Shown here: positions 54,514-64,000 of the stretch, piece by piece
Position numbering within the stretch: position 1 is the stretch's first letter
How the letters are laid out: each line of letters begins with the position of its first letter
Source of the DNA: Portulaca oleracea
Taxonomy: Eukaryota > Streptophyta > Magnoliopsida > Caryophyllales > Portulacaceae
Assembly: GCA_029582165.1 (NCBI GenBank)
Contig: CM055870.1
Location: 11,731,832-11,795,831 of the forward strand
Direction of reading: 5' to 3'
Length of the DNA: 64,000 bases
Position numbers and translations under genes: made by a program
The notes under the pieces: model-generated
Told to the model about the DNA's origin: nothing
What the model saw: only the letters and a program-made list of their open reading frames with translations
The model's database searches: none

Positions 54514-55979
54514 TTGCCATGGACAAAGAATTACAAGCTTTGGAATCAAATGGGACATGGGAATTAATTGATCTTCCTGAAGGAAAACATGCCTTGAGTT
54601 CCAAATTGGGTATACAAAATCAAATTTAAGCCTGATGGAACGGTAGAAAGATACAAAGCTCGATTAGTCATTCGTGGTTTCTTACAAATCAAGGATAAAG
54701 ACTATAAACATACTTTCTCTCCTGTTGCTAAATTAGGAACTGTTCGTTTTTTTTTTTATTGCTTTTGCTACCATTAAATCTTGGGATTTACATCAACTAG
54801 ATATTAATAATGCCTTTTTACATGGATATATTGATGAAGAAGTATACATGCTTCCTCCCAAAGGTTATCATAAAGCCAAGCCAGGGCAAGTTTGCAAGCT
54901 AATTCGCTCCTTGTATGGGTTAAAACAAGCTTCCCGGCAATGGAATCCGGAGCTTGCTAAGCTTCTCAAGCGACAAGGGTTTATCCAATCTCATTCTGAC
55001 TATTCTCTTTTTTCCAAAGTTTCTTCTATTGGGTCTATATATGTTCTTGTTTACGTTGATGACCTCCTCATCACAGGAGATGATCATAACGAAATTTCTA
55101 TGCTTAAACAGAACCTTCACTCTGCTTTTACTATAAAAGATTTAGGCTTTGCTTGTTTTTTTCTTGGCATAGAAATTGCTAGATCTGATCAAGGCACGTT
55201 TTTAAATCAAAGGAAATTTATTACCGATTTACTTTTTGATGCAGGTTTGACAACATCTAAACCAGCCAAATTTCCTCTTCCTCGTGGCTTGAAGTTATCT
55301 TTAGATTCTGGAACACCTCTCCCCGATGCTACTTCCTTTAGGAGATTGATTGGTCGTCTCTTATATTTAACCTTATCAAGACCGAATATCAGTTATGACG
55401 TACAACACCACCTCACATTATCCTGCCACTCAACATGTTCTTCGATATCTTAAAGGATCTATCAACAAAGGCCTTTTTTTATTCCAGCAACAGCTCTTTG
55501 GAAATTACGACTTACTCCGATGCAGATTGGGGAAGTTGTCAATTTTCCGCTAGATCATTGACTGGTTACTGCATATTTCTTAGGAGTTCATTCTGGAAGA
55601 CTAAGAATCAGAAAACTGTTTCTAAATCATCGGCAGAAGCAGAATACAGAGCCATGTCCGCTACTGTATCTGAAATCGAATGGATCACACAACTTCTTCA
55701 AGATTTTCATATACCCCTACATGGACCTATTACCTTGTTTTGTGACAACAAAGCCGCCCAACATATAGCCTCCAATCCGTTTTTCATGAACGCACGAAAC
55801 ATATTCGTATCGATTGTCATTATATTTGCGACAAAATTCAAGACGGATTGATCAAAACGGCTCATATATCTACTAATGAACAACTGGCTAATGTCATGAC
55901 CAAACCTCTAGGAGAAATGCAGCACAATCTCTTTATTTCAAGGCTAGGCTTGATCGACAAACCTCCCAATCCGCCTTGA
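54420..55979 (+). pseudogene. Copia-1 reverse transcriptase and RNase H
   Basis: RT starts with WVVAMDKELQALESNGTWEL (54510-54570). A frame change near 54605 and a T-run expansion near 54750 break it. LDINNAFLHGYIDEEVYM follows at 54800-54850, then KLIRSLYGLKQASRQWN, and the catalytic YVDD at 55052-55063. The connection region is DLLFDAGL...LIGRLLYLTLSRPNISYDV. After another shift near 55435, RNase H shows SDADWGSC, SKSSAEAEYRAMSA and CDNKAAQHIA. A last shift near 55790 precedes the C-terminus, which ends with TGA at 55977-55979. Confidence 0.93.
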
Positions 55980-55987
55980 GGGGGGGA
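55978..55987 (+). promoter_or_regulatory. Copia-1 polypurine tract
   Basis: GAGGGGGGGA abuts the 3' LTR and overlaps the pol stop, the expected position for plus-strand priming. Confidence 0.9.
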
Positions 55988-56216
55988 TGTGAAGTATCGT
56001 ATCCTTCCTAGTTCTCATTTAAGCATAGTTCTCATATAAGGATGGGTTCTTGATATAAGCTCCCTTTTCCAGCGTCACTGTCTTTCTTGTTTTTCTTTAC
56101 TGCTGTAACTGATTCTTTCTTTTCCTCCATTGTGTATAAATAGTCCTAGGCTCCCCTCTTTGTATTCACCATGATTGCAAATAATAAGAAAGTTTCTCTT
56201 CTCTCTTTGCTTTACA
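55988..56216 (+). repeat. Copia-1 3' LTR
   Basis: 229 bp, same ends as the 5' LTR; TATAAATAG at 56135-56143. About 11 substitutions and no indels relative to the 5' copy by eye. Confidence 0.95.
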
Positions 56217-56221
56217 AAAAG

Positions 56222-56350
56222 TGACAAACAATCATGTTCCCTTGTTTGAGGAACAAGAAGATATGTGGTGGGGGGATTATAGATAATGGTGAGTTCTCTA
56301 CTAAAATAGCAACATGGATGTGGCATAATTGGAACTACTACTAGTGGGAG
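56222..56350 (+). pseudogene. LINE remnant (part 3 of 3)
   Basis: Directly outside the Copia-1 duplication the frame reads VTNNHVPLFEEQEDMWWG, then GEFSTKIATWMW with one frame change. This fits the plant LINE segment that follows the GxxVxFWxDxWC region seen at 40793-41008. Confidence 0.5.
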
Positions 56351-58970
56351 GGATAGTGGTATATTACGTTGGAAGCAACGCACTAATGATGGAAGCAACG
56401 CACTAACGATGGAGTAACCATGATCATAAAGAACACAAGATGAGGGATCATTCGGGTGCCTAGGAGTCGAGGGCGAATCACGTCTCCCTTTAAGACTTAT
56501 TTACTAGACTGTAAAAAGACTTAAGGGTAAAACCTAGCTTCTTATGAACAAAGGAACAAAGCATCTCAAAAACTCTCAAGGAGTTGTTGTAGTTCAATAC
56601 CTTAGGAGTATGTAGAGTAGGAGCCTTTTTGGCTCTCCCTCTCTGCAAAATCAATTCATCCAAAAACCAATTCCTCCTTCCCCATCTTCATCTTCATCTC
56701 CAACTCCATAATCCTCATCTCCATCTCCATCTTCATCTCCTTATCATCATAGTTTTCTGGCTCTCCCTCTTTGCAAAATCAATTTCTCCAAAAACTAGCC
56801 CTTTTATTGTCGTGACTACGGTCATTCAACTGGGAACCCGGGTTTCCAATCAATACTTCCAGGTAAGTCTAAATATATATGTCTGTCAATATTCTCATAG
56901 AATCATTCAATTGCATTTTTGTATCAATCAATGTTTGTTTACTGTCATGCTCACCAATTGTCTGACAAAGTGCTTGAGTGAATTTCACTGATTTCTGCCG
57001 GTGTATGCTTGTTTATGTTAATACTTACCAAGTGTTCAATGAAATGCTTGACTGAATTGAGCCTAACAAAGCCTATATGTGAGCCCTTTGTTTTAAGTTG
57101 CTGGAAGGAGGCATGAGGCATCCCGCATCTATATTTCCCAGTGTGGTAAATGAAGGTGCTCTTTACTGATGAGCATTAAAAGTTGTGGTGGCCTCTGAGG
57201 TAGTATTAATGGTGCCTCATGGTTAAACCAAGTAGAAAAGTGTATGCATCATTATTCTCAATAATCTAGCCAAGTACCAAAGAAAAACATTAAAAGTAGG
57301 AAGACAACCATAATCTTCAGATAAACATCACAGGCTGAAGCACAACATTCACTCAAATGATATTTACTCCAGAGTCCATTATAGAAACATATTTGCATAA
57401 AAATTGTAAATGAACAAGCCTCTTTGCTCTTTAAGGGCCTATCTAAATGTATGTACTTTTGAACGTTAATTTTTAAGTTAGATTGCCTTCTTAAGCCTGC
57501 ATTATAGACATTGAAACATGAATTGAACTTGTGTGAACGTACAATGGAAACAGGAAACCTTCACCAAAATGGACATTTCAAAATTTCCCTCATGAGGTTG
57601 GATTGTTCAGTTGGACTGTAGAAACTATTTAGTTTTAGAAATTCCATTTGGAATTTTTTGGATTTATTGGTTTAAGCTGCATGAATTTTATCTTTAACTT
57701 GATTGATTTGCACTTCATTGGATTCAATTGCATGAACTTCTGCTGAATTTTGGGGATTTGATTTGGTTGGGTAATTTACTGTCCCCCCCCCCCCCCGGCA
57801 GTTGGCCTACATCTAGACTCCCTCACACCTCGCATTATAGTCCAAGAGATTGGTGTTGTTGTAACCATATCAAGTTATGTAAAGCTCCAAGAAAAAGGGG
57901 TGGGGGTTGTAATTTGGGTTTGGGTTATTGTTGGACAGATCAACAACTGCATAAAACCTGCTGAACCAGCAAAGTGGAAAATTCTTGGTTCCAAAAACTA
58001 AAAATGAATTTCTTCGTACATCATAATCCAATCTACATCTAGAAAAAGGCTACAGAACACTATAAATCCTCAGGGCATCTCACATATCTTTCTGTACTAA
58101 ACTAATATTTGCTATCACCACTTTCATAACTTATCACCTTTTCAATCACAATTAGGTCACCATCACAAAAGAAACCCGTACAACAATCATGCAGTAATGA
58201 ACCAATGTTTTGGTACTAAATACTAATGGTTACCTACTTGGATGTCAAAAGGGTCTCTAAAATCGAGTGTTGTCAAAGAATTATAAGTGCCAGACTCCCC
58301 TCTCTCCATCTGCTACCGCTACTGCTGTTTTGTGCATATACATATCATAGATATAAGGTCGCCGCTGTTGTAGTTAGACCATAGTCTTAACTGTTTTCTG
58401 TTCTCGTAATTGTGTTTTACACTCCTTTTTACGCAAACATTTGTCCATTAATAGATCAAGCATACTAAAAAGGACAAATGAATAGTATATTCTTTGGGAG
58501 AATTTTGACTTTCTGTAAAGTTTTTTGCCCTCGACAAATGCAAAATCGGAGTAAAACGGGTAGAACATTAAGCTGGATGGTCCAAGGTCATAAATTGAGC
58601 ACACAAATATGAAGCAACAAAGGGCTAACCAGGTAACCAATGGATTGAGAGACGATATCTTGAGCATATCTAAAGCTATTAATCAGCATAGATTTTGTCT
58701 TCTCAAACTTTTCAAAACTAACCTCCTATTTCAGGGCTTCAATAACATAACATAACATAACAGGACTTTATTTACTACTTTCGAGTGGTACAATTTATTA
58801 ATCCTTCCAAAATATCGAGTTGCAATACTTACCCAGCAAACCAATTCAAGAACGTGTACAAATAGCTTTGAAATAAAAATAAACTATATTTTCTCAAAAA
58901 AAAATAAGTTATTTAATTAAGCTAGCCACAATCAATAATCAATAATTTGGTCACAAATCCAATACCCACA
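56351..58970. other. No gene seen; small tandem repeats
   Basis: GGAAGCAACGCACTAAYGAT is repeated twice at about 56371-56410. GGCTCTCCCTCT..TGCAAAATCAATT recurs 124 bp apart (56635 and 56759) around a CATCTCCATCTC-type microsatellite. A C-run of about 16 lies at 57782-57797. Frames at 56629-56991, 57728-57964 and 58374-58667 (minus) have no recognised domain. Confidence 0.4.
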
Positions 58971-58979
58971 AAATAAAAA

Positions 58980-59364
58980 GGGTTTTTGGCTCAAAATAAT
59001 CCGAAGTTAGAGGTGAGTGGCTGAAATAATTCAAACTAACTTTTTGGCTGAGAATGTGCCAAACTTTTTACCTATTTACTGTGACTAAACCAGAATTGAA
59101 TTCCGACATCGCAAAGCTGATTTGGCGCGCTTGAAAAGTTCAGGCTTAACTTAAAATAATACAAACGGAATGAAACAGCTATTAACCACTACGTCTTTGA
59201 ATTTTTTTAAGGTGTCAAGTTAGCTTTACGACGTAGGAATTCAATTTTGGTTTAGTTAGAGTAAAAATAGGTAAAAAGTTTGACACGTTCTTAGCCAAAA
59301 AGTCAATTTGGATTATTTTCAGCCACCCACCTCTGACTTCGGATTATTTTGAGCAAAAAAACCC
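58980..59364. mobile_element. Foldback-type MITE with ~130-bp TIRs and 8-bp duplication
   Basis: The left arm GGGTTTTTGGCTCAAAATAA and the right arm (reverse complement GGGTTTTTTTGCTCAAAATAA) align over about 130 bp through GAAGTTAGAGGTGAGTGGC and CAAACTTTTTACCTATTT. The duplication AATAAAAA flanks it (58972-58979 and 59365-59372). The unpaired middle contains GATTTGGCGCGC. Non-coding. The duplication length fits hAT; long TIRs are also seen in Mutator-like MITEs. Confidence 0.85.
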
Positions 59365-59374
59365 AATAAAAAAT

Positions 59375-60880
59375 CATAAAAGATGGTAAACTTGGAAAAA
59401 CGAAGAGGAAGAAAGAGGGGGGATTACCTGCTCGTAAAGAGCATCCCAGCACAAAAACACCCAATACAAAGCAAAATAGTCAATCTCCGACAGACCACAT
59501 TTTTGTGAGTGGAATCAAGTGCTCTACTCGTACCTTTACAGCTGAAATTCAGTAGTTACAACATTGATACAAAACTAAACCCCCATCATTTCAACCCTGC
59601 ACATTTTTGCAAATTGCTTTTTTGATTATCACAGGAGAAATTCAGTAAAGAAGTAAAATTGGTTGATATGTGCAAAGAACATGCTGATGTAACATCTTAC
59701 CCATATTTTCATTTTGTCTACGAAGTTATTAACATGTATTGATATGCATATTAACTAATAAATGTAGTGGATGACTATTATCTTTTGATTTGTGTATTTT
59801 AATTAATATTAGATGGATAGATTTCCACAACAAATCGGCGAAACAAGGGCCACGTGTGACAAGAAAAAAAAAACCGCTCCATCAATAAAATGCTGCCAAC
59901 TACTCCTATCGAAATACAAGGTATTAGCTATGTCATATATTGTGTCAGTCAGTTTCCGTGTTTTCTATATTTAGTTGTACAACGTTTGCTTATTGATTAT
60001 CTATTATTACTAGGTATACTACTAAGCATTGCACCTGAAAGTACTTATTTGGTACAAAATAAAGAACATCTAAGACAAAAAAGAAATTGATATTCTGCGC
60101 AATCTTCAGAACAAAAACTAGAAACATGTAAAAGAAAAAACAATCTTATCAAAAAAGAAAAATAATGGCACGAGCTCTTGAAAAAAATCTTGGTATTCTA
60201 CTCTTCCCGAAGAGAGAAAGGAAGAAATACGAAAAAAAAACAGAGAACCACATCATCGAAGCAAGACAAATTCCACTGAAAATACACATAAAAGTAAGAA
60301 AACCATACATAAAAGCCATATACATATACAAGAGCCTTTACCGGTCCCAAAAGGTAACTATTCTAACTTTCAGGTTAACTTTATAATTACCTACTTATGT
60401 AAAAATACAAGTACAAAGACATTGCGTTTTCCGACAGGTCAGAACAACCAGCGGTTTCATGACGCTCCAATAGAGAATGGAAAGACATGTTAGTTATTAC
60501 AGTTTCTTTGAAATAAATAAATTTTCATCTCTCTCTCTAATATTATTTGTGTGCTTCATTTTTACATTTGATCTCTAAAGATATGTAGAATTCATAGTAT
60601 TTGAATGAAATCAAGAGCTACTGTATTTCTTAACAAAGAATCTGTATAGTGGACTCTGGCTATTTGTCTTAAAACTCCATTGGTTTAGAATTGGATTTCT
60701 GTTGGAAAGTGGTAGAAATTGTGGATATTGAACAAATACCTAAAAGCAAACAATGCAGTGAACATATCCATGCCCACCATTCGAATAGTTAGAAACAAGG
60801 CAATACAAATACTGATCTTACATATACATGTCGAACATTAGAGTTACATGGAAAATTTAAATTGAGCACAATGACAACGT
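59375..60880. other. No gene seen
   Basis: Frames of 60-73 codons near 59890-60386 are Lys- or Leu-rich and unrecognised. It lies 3' of the LRR gene at 60.9-62.1 kb on its strand and may include its downstream flank. Confidence 0.35.
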
Positions 60881-61018
60881 CCTAACATTTTTAGTACATA
60901 TACTCTATGCCTAAGACAACACAAAACATGTTAAACCTAGGGGCGGAAAACATCGATCGAAGTTGAACTGCTAGCCTAAAGTGAATGGTGGGAGAGAGGT
61001 TGACGCCCGATGTCGGTG

Positions 61019-62055
61019 TCACCAAGGACAGCTCTGCAGTGGTACTAACGTCCTCACTGCTGCCAGTCTTTTGCTCCGATTGGATGTTAACCTCATCCTG
61101 AGGCTGGAGCCGAGACGGGGAGTGCCTCCTTTGTCTCCTCTCTGACTCTGAGTTGGAATCAGAATAAATGTTGGTGCAACAGTTGGAGGTTTTGCACACA
61201 AAAAAACCCTCCCCACGGAAAACAAAGTAATTGGCACCAGAATTTTCCATATTAACGAAAAATCATGTCCGGCTCTGGCATGAGGTTGGCACTCTAACAT
61301 ATATTGGTTCCCAGTGTAAGAATCACAACTCACGTTCCATATTGGTAGCATGGGGCTCGAGAACGCGTTGTTGTTGAAGTTAGCTCGGACCAGCCTAGGA
61401 AGTTTGCTTAGAAATTGGGGGATCGGGCCAAACAAATGATTGTCGGAAACATCCAACACCTCGAGTTGGGTCAAAGCCGAATAGGTATCTGGAATCACCC
61501 CGTAATAATTGTTATTGGAGATGTCTAGGACCCACAAATCCCATAGGATCCTAATAAAAGGAGAAAGGGACCCCGATAGTTGAAAGTAGGAAATGTTGAG
61601 GCCGATGGGGGTACTGTAGGCAGAACATGTAATGCCGACCCATTGACAGTAGTTGGCATGAGTTTATATATATGTTGAGTAAACATCCTAAATAAAGTCC
61701 CAAAATATCAGTAACGGTGTTCACTTTAATACAGTAATGCTACTATTTATAAAAATAAAAAAAGTGAATAGTCTATTATATATCACTCAATATGTTATAT
61801 ATTGTGAGTATAATTTTATACGTCAAATATATGTAATGATGGTTATTATTAAGTAGACACTCATAATTTCAATATTCAGATCCATCACTAGTAGTTGGAT
61901 CCGGACCAACGCCCCAAAGAATCAATGGGATCTTCTACTACACCATGCTTAATTCGATCAAGCGCACCCGATTCTTGATCGTCTAAGGCTTGAGATAGAA
62001 CAGTGACCGTGAAAATAAACAAAACAAATCCAAAAATAGAGGAAGTAAAACTCAT
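61019..62055 (-). pseudogene. LRR receptor-type gene, disrupted by a 233-bp insertion
   Basis: Reading minus from ATG 62055: a hydrophobic signal peptide (FGFVLFIFTVTVLSQA, residues about 8-23), then an LRR N-terminal cap beginning ALDDQESGALDRIKH. The frame hits TAG right after SNY at 61891. Beyond the insertion (61657-61889) it resumes in frame as NYCQWVGITC, the paired-cysteine end of the cap. About three LRRs follow (LSGSLSPF, LDISNNNYYGVIP, LDVSDNHLFGPIP), then a Cys-containing segment (CDSYTGNQYMLEC). The frame stays open to about 61019. Without the insert the frame is continuous over roughly 264 codons. No kinase domain is seen. The product would enter the secretory pathway, so a cell-surface LRR protein or a truncated receptor is likely. 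After about 61270 the reading frame is uncertain: an overlapping frame at 61250-60891 is also open, so a frameshift or intron may lie there. Confidence 0.8.
61657..61889. mobile_element. Insertion in the LRR gene with 9-bp flanking duplication
   Basis: AGTAGTTGG at 61648-61656 and again at 61890-61898 brackets 233 bp of AT-rich sequence. Removing one copy plus the insert restores the LRR cap codons exactly. A 9-bp TSD points to a Mutator-like MITE, but clear TIRs are lacking (only TATGAGT / CATGAGT-like words near both ends). An intron is unlikely: no AG lies at the expected end. Confidence 0.75.
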
Positions 62056-62059
62056 TTTT

Positions 62060-62930
62060 GTTGTCTATTTGGAGGGGTGGGAGGGAACGAAAGAGAGGTG
62101 CAAGAACAAAGAAATCAAAGAAGCAAGAAGAGAGAAACAAGAGCAGAAATTAGGTAATGCAGGAAACAAAGATCAGTAAGTACGTAATAGAAACTCAAAA
62201 AAGAACCAGGAATGTCATCCTCCATGCCATTACTTCCAACACCAGAAAATGTTTCACTCTTTTTTTTAATCTATTATTACTGGGTTTTTTTTTTTTTTGT
62301 AATGGTCTAATACCAAGAGGTACCTTTACCATATTACAAATTACTATGAATTCCAACTATGAAAGAAATTAAGACAACTCCATTTTAACATTTGGATAAT
62401 GTTTAGTTTGAGGTACGTTCATCTTAGCCGTGGCAAAAATTTGCATAATCCAAATAGCCAAATTACACTGAGTATTATCATCATTTTTCGTTCAAATTTT
62501 TAAGTCATCGTTCGAACATGTCCATATGCAAAATTAGTTCAAGTTTGTGTGTGGGGTCATAAATTTGGGTCGACTTAGTTTTGTGTCAAATTCTCATCAA
62601 ATTCAACCTAGGACACATTCGCGTAAATTAGGACAATATCCGAACGCAAACGCGAATGTTTGCACAATGTTTAAAAAATCCGAACATTTGGTAGCAGTTG
62701 TTGTCGTTGACGACGACGCCTTCGGGTAGCAGCGTTTGCTTGTCGTGCGGTCGCTTCTATCTCTGAATCCATTGGTAGAAGATGGATTTGATTTTGATTT
62801 CATCGGGATCGCCTAGAGATACACAAACCTCAAGCGAGAAAAAGTCCGCCCTAGGACTCTACAGCACGACACAACACGCAAGGAAGCTTAAACCAGACTC
62901 TTAAACTAAACGGAAGGAATTTGAGGCATT
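62060..62930. other. 5' flank of LRR gene and decayed element sequence
   Basis: 62060-62390 is the upstream flank of the LRR gene. 62400-62690 has TCCGAAC words like those of the hAT element at 2968 but no clear ends. 62790-62930 lies next to the primer site of the element at the right edge and is probably its truncated internal start. A 60-codon frame at 62547-62729 is not convincing. Confidence 0.4.
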
Positions 62931-62933
62931 AGT

Positions 62934-62951
62934 TCCCCGACAACGACGCCA
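62934..62951 (-). promoter_or_regulatory. Primer binding site, tRNA-Asp type (Athila/Tat-like)
   Basis: On minus TGGCGTCGTTGTCGGGGA, two bases inside the LTR end. It differs at two positions from TGGCGCCGTTGCCGGGGA, the complement of the tRNA-Asp 3' end used by Athila and related elements. Confidence 0.85.
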
Positions 62952-62953
62952 TT

Positions 62954-64000
62954 TGTTTTAGGTGTAGCACATCCGGGTGTAAGTATCGTATCTATAGGGA
63001 GCTAAGGTCAAATTCAATTCGTTTTATGTTAAAGAGTTCGGTCTAAGCAAAGATTCCACAGTCGATTCTAAAGTGATTAAACTAAAGAAGAGCTAAAACT
63101 AACAAGGATTTAAACACAAGGAAAGGTCACGAGAAAGGGAGGATTCGGGGGTCGTTTAGCCACCAAACTAAGGCCTAACCCGAGAAGAGATAGGAATCGG
63201 GAATGGTTAAGTAAGGTTAGGAATGGGTTGTTGATGAAATTAAGTCATTCTAAGCCCCTCTCTCAAGGATGACATTAGATTGACCCTTAATTGTTTTCCT
63301 CACTCTCGTGAAAGAAAGCAATTAAGGTATAATTAGTACAACCACCCTAATTAGCCAAATCCTCATTCTCATGAAAGATGAGCTAATTACTCCACCAAGA
63401 GCCCAAATCATTGTGTTAGAGGAGTTTTGGCAACTTCTCAGCCAACGAAACCTCCCAAATTAATAAGGCTAATGGTGAAAGATTACTTAAACCTATATTA
63501 ACCATCCCTTTTCACTAAACCTTCAAGGTTAGACCGTCATCAGGGGCCATTAAACCCCCAAGCCCAGAAAAACTTAGCCGCTAAACATATTCACAACCAT
63601 TACACTAAACACAACCAAACCTAATCTAGCAAAGGAACACATATTCATTTAGCAAGCAGCTAATCTTAACTGATAACACTTAAATAGGCAATGAAACAAT
63701 AAAAATAGAAAAGGATATACCTAATGATGACTTTTCTTCAATAAATATCACCAATGTAGCACAAATAAGCTTCCCAAGTCTTCCAAAGTTGAGTACAAAC
63801 CACAGCAAAACAATAAATGAAGAAAAAGAGAGAGATTTAAAGAGAAAGATTAAGATTTAATTAAGGAAAAGGTGCCTTAAACAAGGAGTATTTGGGACTA
63901 AACTAGAGAGAAAACAATAAAATCTCACTAAATATCCTAGGGATTGATGAAAGCTCCCGATTTACAACCCTAAGGATCTATATATAGAATCCTAAAACTA
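62954..64000 (-). mobile_element. 5' LTR of an Athila/Tat-type Ty3/gypsy element, cut by window edge
   Basis: On minus the LTR ends CTACACCTAAAACA at 62954, next to the tRNA-Asp primer site. The near-3' text TTAGCTCCCTATAGATACGA is typical of this group. The start lies beyond 64000. Internal sequence left of the primer site does not continue as gag, so the element is truncated after at most about 150 bp. The LTR contains several CTCTCGTGAAAG / CTCATGAAAGATGAG-like words. Confidence 0.8.

Larger units (their letters stand above)
41014..56216 (+). mobile_element. Copia-1: complete Ty1/copia retrotransposon, interrupted by Copia-2
   Basis: Has two 229-bp LTRs, the TSD AAAAG (41009-41013 and 56217-56221), a primer site, gag-pol order typical of Ty1/copia (gag, protease, integrase, RT, RNase H), and a polypurine tract. 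Removing the 10,160-bp insertion (plus one TSD copy) leaves about 5.04 kb, the usual size of plant copia elements. By eye the LTRs differ at about 11 of 229 positions (about 4.8%). It is inserted in a LINE relic. It is inactive: a stop in gag, frame changes in pol, and the nested insertion. Confidence 0.95.

Noticed and set aside
61657..61889. Insert in the LRR gene as a normal intron
   Set aside because: On minus no AG acceptor adjoins the resuming codons and the borders are an exact 9-bp direct repeat.

Overview
The window is plant nuclear DNA, most likely from a eudicot with a repeat-rich, AT-rich genome. I cannot name the species. The reasons are: the first exon of a plant aromatic amino-acid decarboxylase or aldehyde synthase gene; a plant leucine-rich-repeat (LRR) receptor-type gene; Ty1/copia, chromovirus-type and Athila/Tat-type LTRs; a Cassandra LTR carrying a 5S rRNA-like segment; L1-type LINEs; a tRNA-derived SINE; and many Stowaway, Tourist-like and hAT-like MITEs. 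No bacterial-style operon, CRISPR array, intact tRNA or intact rRNA gene was seen.

Layout. 1-2.4 kb holds the 5' end of a minus-strand decarboxylase-type gene (exon 1 at 2015-2140, TATA box near 2424-2431); the rest of the gene lies beyond the left edge or is missing. 2.3-6.4 kb is a diverged tandem duplication of that gene's upstream region, with different MITEs inserted in each copy. 7.1-9.0 kb is a large inverted-repeat structure around a Ty3/gypsy pol fragment. 10.2-12.5 kb is a decayed hAT (Ricesleeper-type) transposase. 15.3 kb is a Cassandra solo LTR. 15.7-24.5 kb holds nested MITEs, one long solo LTR and a heptamer-repeat tract. 24.6-26.0 kb and 28.3-28.9 kb are LINE fragments. 27.3-28.0 kb is a hAT-type non-autonomous element with a perfect 8-bp target-site duplication (TSD). 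29 kb has SINE copies between TA microsatellites. 32.5-35.7 kb has two solo LTRs.

36.2-56.4 kb is a nest at least four levels deep. A plus-strand LINE is split by a minus-strand LTR that starts TGTAACACCC and by a ~5.0 kb Ty1/copia element (Copia-1, 41014-56216, TSD AAAAG). Copia-1's gag gene is split by a second, reversed copia (Copia-2, 41593-51752, TSD GTAAG). Copia-2 is in turn split by a solo LTR (46433-47891, TSD GTATG). LTR divergence counted by eye (about 4.8% in Copia-1, about 3.2% in Copia-2) agrees with the nesting order.

56.4-60.9 kb is non-coding apart from a foldback MITE. 60.9-62.1 kb is a minus-strand LRR gene broken by a 233-bp insertion flanked by a 9-bp duplication. The right edge (62.95-64.0 kb) is the 5' LTR of a minus-strand Athila/Tat-type element with a tRNA-Asp-type primer site.

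Only the two host gene fragments bear on host functions, and neither is complete here. Almost everything else is transposon history. The least expected pattern is that several unrelated LTR families each carry a dense cluster of their own GC-rich palindromic word inside otherwise AT-rich LTRs. The hAT-type elements likewise carry element-specific GC-rich subterminal words.
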